Source: Struthidea cinerea (taxonomy: Eukaryota; Chordata; Aves; Passeriformes; Corcoracidae). From it: a stretch of DNA of 64,000 bases. The DNA lies in assembly GCA_013397865.1 (NCBI GenBank), contig VZTI01000622.1:161308-225307 (forward strand), given 5' to 3'. Positions 48,494-60,771 of the stretch are shown here, in pieces. Numbering within the stretch: position 1 is the first letter of the stretch; every line of letters begins with the position of its first letter. The notes beneath the pieces were generated by a model. The model was not told where the DNA came from and did not search any database. It saw only the letters and a list, made by a program, of their open reading frames with translations. The position numbers and the translations under genes were made by a program.

Positions 48494-51400
48494 GTCTCTC
48501 TCAGCTTTTATGGGACTCTCTTTAGTCTTTCAGTTTGGGACCCTCCAGGCTTTCAATTTTCCCAGTTGCTTCTCTGCAGGCAGGACTCCCCCAGCCTGTG
48601 CTCAGCACTCTGGGTATGCCGTGCAAAGACAAGTGCCTTCAAGGTTTTCGTGACCCTGCAGTTTATTCATGGACTGTGGTAAACTCTGATTTGTGCAATT
48701 TGTGGAAACTATTAAATGAAAAGGGTGCTATAGAATATTTTTTCCAGTGCAGCACCCTGCCCTGAATAAAACAATGGAAGTAAAATGAAGCATTTATAGA
48801 AGAACTGGCCATCTGTCCAAACACTGCTCAGCTACTTGTCCAAAGGCTATTTGATGGAATTTGGTGTTGAAGTGTTTGTCTGTGCACCTGTGGTTGCACA
48901 CAAGGACACTTTTTCTTCCTTAGATAAATATTTATACAGGAGATACTTGCACTTAACACTGCTTATTTTCCTTCTGCTTTAGTGAAAATATTACTACTAG
49001 AATAGAGCAGGACGGAAACACGGCGCAGCTCCTCTGCGCAGAGCGGGTCCATCTGCCTCTCGAGGCCCAACATGTTTCACTGATGATTCACTGTGGAGCT
49101 CCTGTAGCAGCAGCAGTGGAGAGCAGCCTGTGGCTCGGGGCTGCTGGCACAGAGTCACCCTGGGAGGGGCTCAGGGGACCTGGGCAGCCACCAGGATTCT
49201 GCCTCTTTCCTTTCCGGGAGGTCAAGCACAGCAGCCCTCGGCCCTCATCCAGCATCTGAACCACTCGGTGGATCTGAACGAGCTGGAATTCTTGGATGTC
49301 AAACATATTTCAGTCCTGACAATGTGTGATGTCACAGCCCTCTGCAGTCGCTTACCTGGGGGTCAGAAATGGGAACTGCAGGGGCAGGGCTTGGATCAGG
49401 CTCCTGGATCCTTGGATCCTCTCACTCCAGCTGTGCCTGAGCCTGTTGTCAGCAGTTTTACCCAGCCCTGACTGGGGTCTGCTCCTCACTGGCTCTTCCT
49501 TCAGTGCTGCCACAGTGGGGAAAATTAGAAATGAAAAATAAAACTTAAAAATCTTTATTCCTTTTGGCTGAATTACAGAAAACTTATCAGATTCCTTCTA
49601 GGGATAATGGGCTCATCCTTACAGCAAAAGGGTCGTGGATGGATTTTGGTCTGCTTTGTTATGAGAGATGACAACAACAACGTGAAATTTGGATAAATTT
49701 CAGTTCACTGTTCTAGAAATGGATGGCTGAACTAAAAGAAAAAGCTGTGCAAGAAGAAACTTAAAATTCTGTGGTCTGGGGGTTTTTTGTGCAGTTTAGA
49801 AAGCTCTGTCTTGTTTTCAGTTTCTCTGTGTGATTTATGAGAACACAGAACTGCTTTGCTTTATGAATCTAGTGATTCTCTGCAACATTATTGGGTGTAA
49901 TGAAAATAATTTAAGTCCTTTTTATTGTAGTGCAGTGTAAATTCTTGGAAATGCAAAATATTACAAGATGCACACCTTACAATATAATACATATCCTGGG
50001 AGTAAAGCAGCCCCTGTCCCATTATAAAGAACCAATGCTTAATGATTATTTCTTTTATGCATTGCATGAATTTCTAACTCTTTGTTGCTGTTTAATTAAA
50101 ATCAACAAATGCAGTTTACTCCAGACATGTAACCTGCTGTTCCCCCGGTGTTTATAAGCAATCCTTAATCTTCCCTTTTCTCTTGCTGTCATCTCCAAGG
50201 GCTCTTCCTGCAATGATTAGAACCCTTCTTCACCTTTAGGAATGGCACAGAGTCACAAACAATATATTCAGATGAAAGGGAAATGCTTGTCCAGCCCGTC
50301 CTGGCAGGTCTTTGATCTCCTTGGGGCCGGAGCATCTTCCAGCCATGCCCTTGGGAAGGGGAACAAGTGAAACATTGTCCTGTGGGGCAGAGAGGTCTGC
50401 ATACCTCACATGGACAGGAAAGCACTGATCGCCTCCTGCGTGCTGTGCTGGATGAAAAACTGGGAATTCTTAGGAAGAAAAAAATACCAACGTGTTGGCC
50501 AAACAGCTGTTAATGACCTGGCCAGTGAGTCCTAGGGCATGGCGTGTAGGGCATCCCACGTGTGAGTGTGCAGAAGTTCTGTAGATTTCTTTGCCAAGAA
50601 AAGCATTGGTTTTCATGAATGAGACTGTCAGCACATTCAGAGAATAATTTGAGATGGCAACAAACAGCAAAGTGATGGGAAGGCTTCAGCTTGAGGTGAT
50701 GTTTGCTTAATCTAGAAACACGCTGTATGTGTGAGTTCAGGTTTAGGTAAGGAACTGGGAACTGTCATTTGGAGGCTCAGCAGAAGCTCCTGGTGGTCAG
50801 CCTGCCCAAAAGACAAAGCTCTGATGGTTCAGGTGATGCTGAATTCATGCTGTGAGGCCCTCTGTGTTAAGTGTTTCCAAAGTATTTTCTGAAGAATTTT
50901 ATGGTGGTTCCTATGTTTAAGATGTGTGATATGCAAGGACATAGACCTGATTTCTCTTGACAGTTGGGTGCCAGCACTAAGATCTGGGGTTTTGTTAAAT
51001 CCTCCTGAAATTGAAAACTTTTGAATTATTGGACATTAAATTTAAGGCTGAACGATATGCCCAAGTTCACAGAGAAAGCCCACGGTCAGTGGGCAGTAGA
51101 ACCTGAATTCTGGTTCCAGGATCCATGTCTAAAATACCAGTTTCTATTGCTTTGAGACTTGCAATTAAGACAATTTAAAATTACAACTGGCTGAATGCAC
51201 GAACCAGACAGACCTGCCAAAGGCATTAGAGGTAATTTGCCATCTTCCCGTTCTGTTGTCTCCTATAACATGGCAAAGGGATGGTTGTGTTCCCTGCACA
51301 GACCCTGCTCTGCAGCTTCTCAGTCTTGCCTCGGCTCGAGGGAGGCAGAATTCTTGTTTTCCCCTAAACCTACTGTGCCTTTTGATAGAGGCCCTCTGAT

Positions 51401-54164
51401 TTCTACACATTGTGAAGCGCTGCTTACGCTGATAGTGAGCAAATAACAATTTAAGTGTAATGAATACATGCTGATAGACAGATAAATCTTTTTCTTGGAT
51501 TTTTGCATACTTAAGAGTTTGGCCCCGCTCCCGTTCCATTGAGGGCAGATGAGATGCCTGTGAGATTAGTCCCATATTAATGACTACAGAACATTATGTC
51601 ATAGAGGAGTATAACAAAAGATTGTGTCATATAGGTACTAAAAAAACCCCAGTTACCTTCCTAAGGCAGTGCTTCAAAACCTGTTGGTTCAGCAGATCTT
51701 AAACTCGCATAAACAACTTGGTGTGCTCTTTAAAACATTTGCATTACTGAAATGCTGATTGATTTCTGCTGTGCTATTGTCCAACCTGTGACCCGCTGAA
51801 AATACTCTGTGATACTGTTTTCCTCCTGCTTCTTTCGAAGCAGTTACAAAATGTAGAGATGAAATAAGATACTGTAAAATGCAATTTCGATGGATTCTGC
51901 CTGATCCATGAAAGGGACACTGTTTATGGGCTCAGGGGAGATGGAAACGTTTGGGCATTGTGTCTGGCACAGTTTGTGAGCAATACCCAAAGCATCAAAT
52001 GCCCAAAAGCCAGTCAGGAATGACTCAGGTGGTTCTCCCAGCTCAATGTACAGGAGATGTCCTAAAGCAAAGTGGTTTTGTCTGAATGTGTGTGTTCTTA
52101 TGTGCGCTTGGGCACACAAAGGAGGAGATTGATTTCTAGAAAGGCTTCAATGTACAGTTATATCTAAGATTAGAGTTCATGATGGATGCCTTCAGAATAT
52201 TGATATCATGTTACTCTCTCCATCAGTCACAGCATGTTTGCAACTGCTTTGAAAATGAAGGTCAACCAATTAAAATGACAAATAGGGGGTAAACAAGTCC
52301 TAGAGCTTAAGTTGCCTTAGAGCTGCTCAGGTGAGAGCCACAGCACCGAGCTGGGATGCTCTGCGCTGCTCTAGAGCCAGGGCTCTGCTGCGTTGGCCCC
52401 GTCCTGCCCACGAGCACCTGCAGGAATCTGCAGCCAGGATGTGAACTGGAGCCGTGGGGACTCCTCTGCTGAGCTTCAGATCTGTGAAATAAACATCAAA
52501 CAGGAGAATGAGGGACTCCAGTGCTTGCAAACCTTTAGACCACTACTCAAAACTCTCCAGAATGTGTTTTGAAATACTAAGCCATTTAATATTTGCAGTA
52601 AATCCTCAAATCCTGTTTACCTCCTTTGTTGTGGAAATAATCAGAAACTGCCTGATTGGGATCTTCCAAACAGCTGCTGGCAACTGCCATCATCTCTTGC
52701 AAAGTTGATATTAGCAAGAAATAATTGAATTTCTTATCTTTTACTACATAATTGCTACAAAAAAAAACCCAACACCCTACCTTAAAGGGAGGGGGAGGGC
52801 AAGGAAAGGTGCATAATTGAAGAGACAATCCCTGTCTCACACATGTAGTGACAAGCTTTATGTGATTTTTATTGCAATAATTACTGTATCCTGCTGATCA
52901 AGAATAATTATCATCACCATAGCAACTCCATATGGAAAGAGTGATTGGGGGTGGGACAGAGTGAATGGTTCCTTGAGAGCAGCGTTGACTTGCTCGTTTG
53001 GGATGTTGTTGTGCCTCTCTTTGGGTCTTGAAATATTAATGCTCATCCTCCACGTTTGCTTTGGCTTCCGCACGCAGTGAGGAAATGGGGGATGTTGCAT
53101 CAGCACGAACGCCCCAGAGCTGTGGCTGCACTTTAACTCAGGTCCTGCTTTGGCTGAGAGTTGGGAAGCAGAGCCTGGAGCCCCCGAGCTCAGAGAGCAG
53201 CGACCCCGCTCTGGCTGCCCCCATCCCCCTGGGGAAGAATTTAAAGACTTTAGTGCAGATTATTAACGGGGTGGGGGGCATTTAGGCTTCGCTGACTTTT
53301 TGCTTGCCATACACCTGTGTTAGATGCCTTGGTAATGGCAAACATTTATTTATGCATTTGGCCCATGATTTCTGTTTTGAAACCCTCTCTCCTCATGATT
53401 TCTTGCAAAATTCATTGTGTGTGGATGTTTTTAATTTCTTTTTTCAGTAGCATTTCACCTATGCAGAGATGATGCTGTTTCAAAGGCACCTTTCAGATTA
53501 TTTTTAAATGAAAAATAACATTTTGAGGAATACCAGGTGGCCTGGACATTCATGAATACACAGAGCAGCCATTTTAATGGTTTAGGTAGATGATGAAAAC
53601 AACTCATAAAGTTAAGATTGTGCTATATGAGTTCATAAAGGGGACTTAGGATATTCCAAAACATCAATATATCTCTACTGAAGTTCCCAAATTCCTCAAA
53701 TCAAGAGTTAAGGTAGCACAGACCCAATGCTTTAGAGGCACCAGAAGAACAGGTTTAAGATACGTGGCAAGTTTGCACCATTGTGCTGAATCTCTCCAGT
53801 CCTGAGGGTGCAGTCAGTTGGCCTTGTTCCCTTTGGGCATTGCCAAAATAACTGCTGTGGGGCAGGGCTGAGCTGAGGACAGGGGCTGGCATTCTGAACA
53901 CCTGAATTCCAGTATTTTGTCCACAAATTCCAGGTTTCTGATGCTTCCGTGGTGACACCACACTGGATGGTGAGCGATTTGGTGGTGGTGGTGAAGGAGT
54001 TTTCTCCCTCTTTCCCTGGGAAGGGCATTCCCTTCTCGTGTGGGGATTTCCCCCCGGGGTGCCAGATTAACTTGCCGTGGTTATCACCCCGTGGATGGTA
54101 ACTCTTATGGGTGGGTAAGGAATGGTTCCACCTTGCCGTTCTGCAGATGTGGAGGGTCTGTCAA
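48489..54164. other. Unique DNA, no gene supported
   Basis: No named repeat and no convincing exon in 5.7 kb. The GC-richer part 49090-49480 keeps a 113-codon plus frame open (49130-49471) with no recognised domain. Short A runs occur near 52760. Confidence 0.5.
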
Positions 54165-54286
54165 TGACACCTTGGTAAGTAGGTTTGTCACTGGAGGAGG
54201 GACATCCCTGTGCTCCAGGGCTGCATGACACCTTGGTAAGTAGGTTTGTCACTGGAGGAGGGACATCCCTGTGCTCCAGAGCTGCT
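54165..54286 (+). repeat. 61-bp tandem duplication
   Basis: Two adjacent copies of a 61-bp unit lie at 54165-54225 and 54226-54286 and differ at only two positions, both near their right ends. Each starts TGACACCTTGGTAAGTAGG and continues TTTGTCACTGGAGGAGGGAC. Each copy carries CTTGGTAAGT, an excellent match to a vertebrate splice donor, at 54175 and 54236. The high identity indicates a recent duplication. Confidence 0.97.
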
Positions 54287-57200
54287 GCTGTTCCAGAGCG
54301 GCTGCTTGCAGAGGGAGGGGAGCAGAAATGCTCCTGCTCTGTTGAATTGGATGGCCTCGTTCCTTCACCTTCTCAGTCTTCAGAAAGATGTGGTTTGAGG
54401 TTCATCTCTGCCCTGAGAGATCGAGTGTATTTTGCTTCAGGGCTGGCGAGCAGAGCCTGTAACTCAGCCCAGCAGCTGACAAGCGAAGGGAATGTTGCAG
54501 AGGGATTTTTGGAAGCGGCACTGTTCAGTAAGCCTGCAGTAAGGATAGGACAGGTGTTCCTGGCCCTTCTCGGCTGCCATGAACCTGCCTCCAAGCTCCC
54601 AAGCCTTGGAAGACAGAGTATTTTCAGTCAGCCCATTGGAACACTGGGTAGGTATTGACTTTCTGCCTTGGCTTTAAAGCATCTCTGTACTCCCGGCCCA
54701 GAACTCCCCTCCTGCCTCCTCTGGTTCCGTGGCAGTGCCTGTGCCTGTCACAGCACAGCCACAGCACTCGGGGCTCTGCTCACATCCCTTCTGCCTCCAG
54801 TTCCTCTGCTCCTTTCAGGGAATGTCCCCTTTTCCCTCTGACAGAAGGGGAGGGATTACTGAGGGCTCCCACAGGCTGAGAGCTGGACAGAGGCCCTGAG
54901 AGGGATGTCCCCAGGCATGGGAGCATGGTAAAACTCAGATAAAAGGGGCAGAGCTTCAGTATTCACCATTTCTCAGCTTATTTTTTCTCTCCATACGTTT
55001 TCTCCTTATTCTTCCCTGAGTTCTGGAGAGGCAGCAGTCCAGGGAGTGATGGCAAAAAGGTGGCAGCACTCAAATCCAGCAGCCTCGTGTCCACCTGCAC
55101 TCTCACCGCTGCTGTCACCAGCCCAACTGCCCGTGCTCTGCTCCCAGAGATTTGTTTGCAGGTGCTGGGGCTGTGACAGACATTCCAAATTCAGGCTCTT
55201 GGTTCTTTTTCTGGCACTCAGTCCCGAGGCCGAGAAATGACTGCTGTGACTGATTCAAAATTATCCTGCCCTCAATGCTTATTAAAATCTTTCATCTCCC
55301 ACTCATTTCATTTGCATTGTACTGCTTCCAAGTTGGTGTGTGGCCTTCAGGGCACTTTAAAAGTAGTATTCTAAATCTGCAAGTTGCTTCCTCTAAGAGC
55401 TCTTTTCCCCTCAAAATATAAGGATGTATCTACTGGGGAAGGCCGGGCGAGCCTGGGATGATTTTTTTTCCTGTTGGGGTCTTATTTGTGTACAAAACAT
55501 TATCCTTAGAAGTATAGATGCTCTGAATGTAAAGTTCTGTAAAACCAAACAAGTGCTCCCTTCAGTGTGGACAACACCCTCAGGCACAGGCCGGGATTGT
55601 TGGGGGTCCTGTTCAGGGCTGGGGGCTGGGCTGGATGCGGTCACAGGAAGCAGATTCTGGTTTTAGCTACTGTGTCTGACAAATCACTGAAGACTTTGCT
55701 TCTGGTTTTCATAAGTAGTGTGGTTACGAACCGATACAGTTTTGAATCGAAATAATTCTTGCTTCTGCACTTTGGCTGGGTTTTCTACCTGTTGTTCTAA
55801 CTACTGGGCACTAAAATGACAGCAAGAAACATTTGCAGAGTGTGACCAAACATCACATAATTAAGCAATTTGACATTGGAATGCAGAAAACAAAATGTAA
55901 CAGTAAAAGACTGGTCTAGATTTCATCTGCTCAAAGTAATAATAAAGACATCAGCAGGGAAATCAGTCATGCACATATATTATTTGTGTGCACTTAAGTT
56001 GGACAGATAGGATAATGGATGTGGTATACACCAGATGTTACATTTCCTGAAAATAGATATGTTAAAGGAGCTCACAAGTGGTTGTCAATGCCCCTTTCAT
56101 TACCCCATCAGTCTAAATTTATCCAGTTGGAATAAACATCTTAGTTTGTCTGAACCTGGGATTCACCTTTAAATTCTCTGTGCTACTTCTATGTGCACAA
56201 GTTAATAGTTAAACACTCCGCTGTGCTATGCTATGGTGTTTCTTAAACCCTCTAACAAATTTAAAAGGTAGGAACTTTCTCACTGGCTCATTTTAAGACC
56301 AGAGCAGCAGTCAGGTGGGCACAGGGGTGTTTAAACATAGCCAGGGCCCACGTTTTGGTGATAGTTTTGTCTTGTCCATCACAACATGCAGAAATAACCT
56401 TCTCATCTGCACAGCCATGGCTGGGACAGGTCAGTCATTTGTGGGAATTCCTACTGGGAGCACACACGGATCCATGGCAGTTGGATTTTCATAGCAGTGT
56501 TTGAGCACTTGAGAGAGGCTTCATTGTGGAGCTGTTTGGTCTTTTGTTGAAGCTTAGCACAGGCACAAAACATTTGGAGTTGTTTTTAGAGATGTTTTCT
56601 TCCAAAGAAGCCGATAAATTCTGCTGAAACAACAGGATACCTTAAGGGTTAAAAGCACTCTGTAATGCATGTGATAGTTTACCAAGGTAGTAGCTGGCTG
56701 TGTTTTTGCAGACAATTAAAAAAAATGGATGTAATTGAAGAAGGAATACCATCAAGGTGCTCATACCTTCAGCATTCCATGGGAATGGCTGCTCAGCAAC
56801 CCAGAGAGCAGAGTGCTGGAAGCACACACTGGTGTTTGCACAGGGAGCTGTAGAAAAAGGTGTGTCTTCAGCTATGTGGTTGCTTCTGTGTGTAATTTAT
56901 TCCGTGCAAGTTCCAAGCATTCACAGCTTGCACATGTTCATCCCCTCTGGTGACTGTTGCCCCACTGGCGTAGTGGGGCCCGGGGAGTTTGTATGGACAC
57001 AAGGTCTGGCCTGTCCTGTGCAGACCCTGCCAGGCTCCTCTGGGGGAGGGAAGGAATTTGTGTTCCTGTTGACCATTGCTTTCAACACCAGGAATCCTTT
57101 ATTAAAAATTCCAGCCAGGAGGGGCAACGCACTTGGGTTATTTGACCTTGTGAGCAATGGTCTCCTCAGTTTAGCACTCAATCTGATAAGGAATAGGATA

Positions 57201-60200
57201 AGGAATAGGCTGCTGCTGACATCACCCTGCTGGACGATGCAGTTCTGGGACAGTGCTCCATGTGTTTGATGTCTGCAGGGCATTCAGCCCCAGGCCAAGG
57301 AAGAGATGCCTTCAGCAGCTCTAACTACTGATGGTGGTGCTCTCGGGGGGTTTGGGATGCTGAGGAGTACCTCACTGAAGAAAGGAACAGGATCTGAGTA
57401 AAGGAGGAGTCTGAAACAGGAAGTACATTTGAGCTGGACAGAGCCTTTGGAGTGTGTGGAATGCACTTGTCAGCAGTTACTTTTGTGCCAATAAGTTAGA
57501 TAACTGTTACTGTTTACATACCAATTGCTCTGTTATTGAATAATTTCTGTGGTAACCAGGGCAACAGTTCCATCACATGATAAATTAATTACTCCAAAGA
57601 TACACATCTTCATGAAGGAGCTTCATATCATCAGGTTATGTGGATGTTTGGAAAATATAGTACATTTCTTAGTTGGGAGATAGGTCCAGTAAATAAACAA
57701 AATCATCCCAGACCTAAGGCTCAGGCACAACCTGTGTGTGGTATAAGAAGGGTTCCCCCTGACTGGACTGAGTTTTGGATCTAGTTTTAAGATCTGCTTA
57801 ATAAAACCAAGCTCTTGGATTTCTTTTCTGCCTGTTCCACTCATGTAGATCTGAGCACAGGCCCCCAGGCAAGAGAAAACTTGGCATGGGATGGGCAGAA
57901 GGAGGTGAAGATTTGTCTTTGAATCCATTATAAAGCCCATGGTGCAGGATTAGAGGAAAGGCAGAGGGACTTCTGAGCTTTGGCTTCTCATGGTGATTTT
58001 TCATGGAATAAGTGAACTCCCATGCCAGGAAAATTGAACCTGAGTTACTCAGCCTTGAAGCATCTCACTGTATAGAGGAATGAGGCTTCCAGAGATCCGT
58101 GTTCAGGAGATTACAACCTCCTGAAAGTGCTGGAGATTTTAACTCTGGTTCATTTCTACAGCAAAACTCAAAAGTGTGGCATAAATATTTTCCTCCCATT
58201 TTGATGGTTTTAGAAGGTAAAGAAAAGCCAAAAACATGGCAGGAGAGCAGAAGGTTTAGGTCTGAATTGACCTGGGAATATTAATAAAGATCAGCTCTGC
58301 TGGAAATGCACGTTATGGAGCTGAGTGGAAGAATCAGTAACAACCTGTGGGTTCTGCCTGTGAAAGGAATTTGTTCTGTCCCTGCATTCTCCTGTTCAGG
58401 CTCTGTGCTGCAGAACGTTGTGTGACCTGTCTAAGTGGGTGCTGTGGCAGCTCTGGCTGGGTTTGCAGCATCTTGGTAAATAACTTGCTGACACACCAGA
58501 GATAGGGATCTCCCAGACTGCCAGAACTTGATTTCAGTGTATCAAAGCCAATTAGCGATCTACTTATATTAGAGATAAGCTACTTAATAGAGCTAAGCAT
58601 TTTTTTTTCCTTTTTGCTACTTTTGGAAGTCAAAAGCTTTTCTAAAATTAGTGCAAGAACTTAATAATGATTGAAATCAAGAACTTTTTGTAGCACGTAC
58701 AGTGCACAGCATGGTGGGATGCTGAAGCTGACGCATTAGGTTTCTTCACACACAGTAATAGTGGCAATATTCTGTCCAAGGGAAGAAAAGGTAGGAAAGA
58801 GGAACAAAAAAGCCAAAATTAAGAGGTTCAAGGTGCTTAATTTTATGGAATCTCTGAAGAAATATGTCTTCAAAATCTTCAGAGCAAAAGAGAATGGGGA
58901 AGCAGCTCTATAATTACTCCAATCAGATAGTATGCCAACAAAAAAGGAACAATTAGTGATGTTTCCCAGTCAGTAGATATTTCTCCTTCCCTGAGTGATC
59001 TATTGCAGAGGTATGTAATTAGGACCACGTAATAATAGGTTGGGTAACTCTATCCCTGCCAAAAAGGGAAGAAAATCCATCCTATAGATAATTGCAGGTT
59101 TCTCTGTGTCTCACTTCTTTCCATCCTCCTTTTCTCCTCATCAGATTCCTTAAACATGCCTGGCTTTTGGCTCACCATATTTTACTTTGAGTCAGTGGAC
59201 GTATTTACAAATGGCATTCAAAGAGTTAAAAAAAAAAAAAAAAGAACAAAAAGGAGAGTCCTGGCCACCTAATTGAGAGGGAAAATTTCCTGCATTGCAA
59301 GGTGCCAATGAGTTGAGGCTCAAAAAACACCAAGAAAACTGTGATAATTTAAAAAGTCCTATTTGGTGTCCTTTAATTTTCTTTTCTTTTCTTTTTTCTC
59401 AGTAGGAGACAGTGCAAGGTTTTAGATTCACAAGTCTCAGATGCTTCGGTTGGAGCTGCAATCCCACCAGTGAAATATTCCTTCTGCAAAAATGTAACAA
59501 GATTTCAAGGAGAAGGACAGCGGACCCTGCTGATGTACAGCCAAAAGCTCCATAATTTGCACCTAAACTGATGACATGGAGGCAGATTTTTCACTGCTGC
59601 AAAAAATAAATCCTGAATGACAGGTGATATTGAACATACAAGAAGTGTCTCGAGTCCTGCTGTGGAAAGGAGCCCTGAACGTGCTTTTTACAGATGAGAT
59701 GTCATAAGAACTGACAATTTCAGCAACTGAATTTGTCCATTTGTGATGACCTCTAAATGCTCAGGTAAAAATCGTGAAGGTCTTTTAAGCTGTTGGCTCC
59801 AGTGCAGTTTGTGCCTCATATCCAGAGCTCTGTCTGTGATGGGATTGCAAAATTAAATCTCCAGGTTAAAAACCACAAAAAGATGATAGCAATGCCTGGT
59901 CAAAGACCACAACTGCTGTTCCCAGGACACATAACCAGTTTGCTGCACCAGCTCTGATGGCAGGGATGAGCTGCTTGGCATCTTCACTCTTTCCTGAGGT
60001 CAGAGGTACACTGGTGAAAAACTTAAGTAGGAAAATTCTGCCTTCTCACCACAAAGAAATTCCCCCCTCAAAAAACCAAGGTGTTACACAGCCTGGCACT
60101 GCCCTTGTCCTTCGGAGGAGATTGTTCCTGCTGCAGGTGGCTGAGCCTTGGTGGGCACAGGTACGAGCCGGCCCAGGAACTGCTGGCTTGTGCCGGAGCT

Positions 60201-60699
60201 CTTGGTGCCACAGCAGTGCTGGTTCTTGCTTCTTGCTGGAGGAGTTGTACTGCTGCCCATGAGAGATGAGCCTGAAGTGCAGTGGGACAAGCACTGTGCC
60301 CTGCTGGCTTTCGTGGGAGGAGGTGTCGGAAGAAGCCCCCCATGGAGCCCGGCTGGACCAGTGCCCCCGGTCACCCGGACGGTGCTGCTCATTCTGGAGC
60401 ACCATCTGCTGGTGCTGCTCCTGGAGGGTGGACAGACACTTGTGGGGGTGGCTGTGGCTTGTCTGCATCCCGGCCCTCAGCCGTGGGACAGCTGCAGCTC
60501 TCCTCAGTCAAGCCAGGTTTAAAACTGAATTCCAAGAAGTTGAAACTGAAATCTCCAGCTGTTTGCATTGTAAACTAAAAATCTGATTGGTGCTTGAGAG
60601 GAATAAAGACCCGCCCTTTGTATTGCTCATAACAGTGAGTTCCTTTCCAAGAACTAATATTTCACTTTTGTTTTATGAGGATGAAATGAAGCTGTCTTC
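54287..60699. other. Unique DNA, no gene supported
   Basis: Long stretch without a recognised gene or transposon. A 12-bp doublet (ATAAGGAATAGG) lies at 57186-57209 and an A run near 59229-59244. The GC-richer part 60080-60520 keeps frames open on both strands (124 codons plus, 140 codons minus) without domains. A pyrimidine-rich splice-acceptor-like tract at 59379-59402 is described as a finding. Confidence 0.5.
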
Positions 60700-60740
60700 A
60701 AATAAATAAATAAATAAATGAACACACCCCCGCCCCCCCC
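60700..60740 (+). repeat. (AAAT)5 followed by a C-rich run
   Basis: An AAAT microsatellite (60700-60719) is followed by AACACACCCCCGCCCCCCCC up to the gap. Confidence 0.9.
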
Positions 60741-60741
60741 G

Positions 60742-60771
60742 NNNNNNNNNNNNNNNNNNNNNNNNNNNNNN
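60742..60771. other. Assembly gap of 30 N next to a C run
   Basis: The gap follows a C-rich homopolymer (60733-60740), as at 14846. Read loss at the C run is likely. Confidence 0.95.

Noticed and set aside
57186..57209. 12-bp doublet ATAAGGAATAGG
   Set aside because: Only two copies; ordinary replication slippage.
59566..59632. C/D-box snoRNA-like pattern
   Set aside because: TGATGA and a later CTGA lie between a CACCT/AGGTG pair, but the C box lacks the leading purine, the body is short and no guide region could be tested.
60046..60522. 140-codon minus and 124-codon plus frames
   Set aside because: Opposite strands of the same GC-rich DNA, no domain, no splice context.
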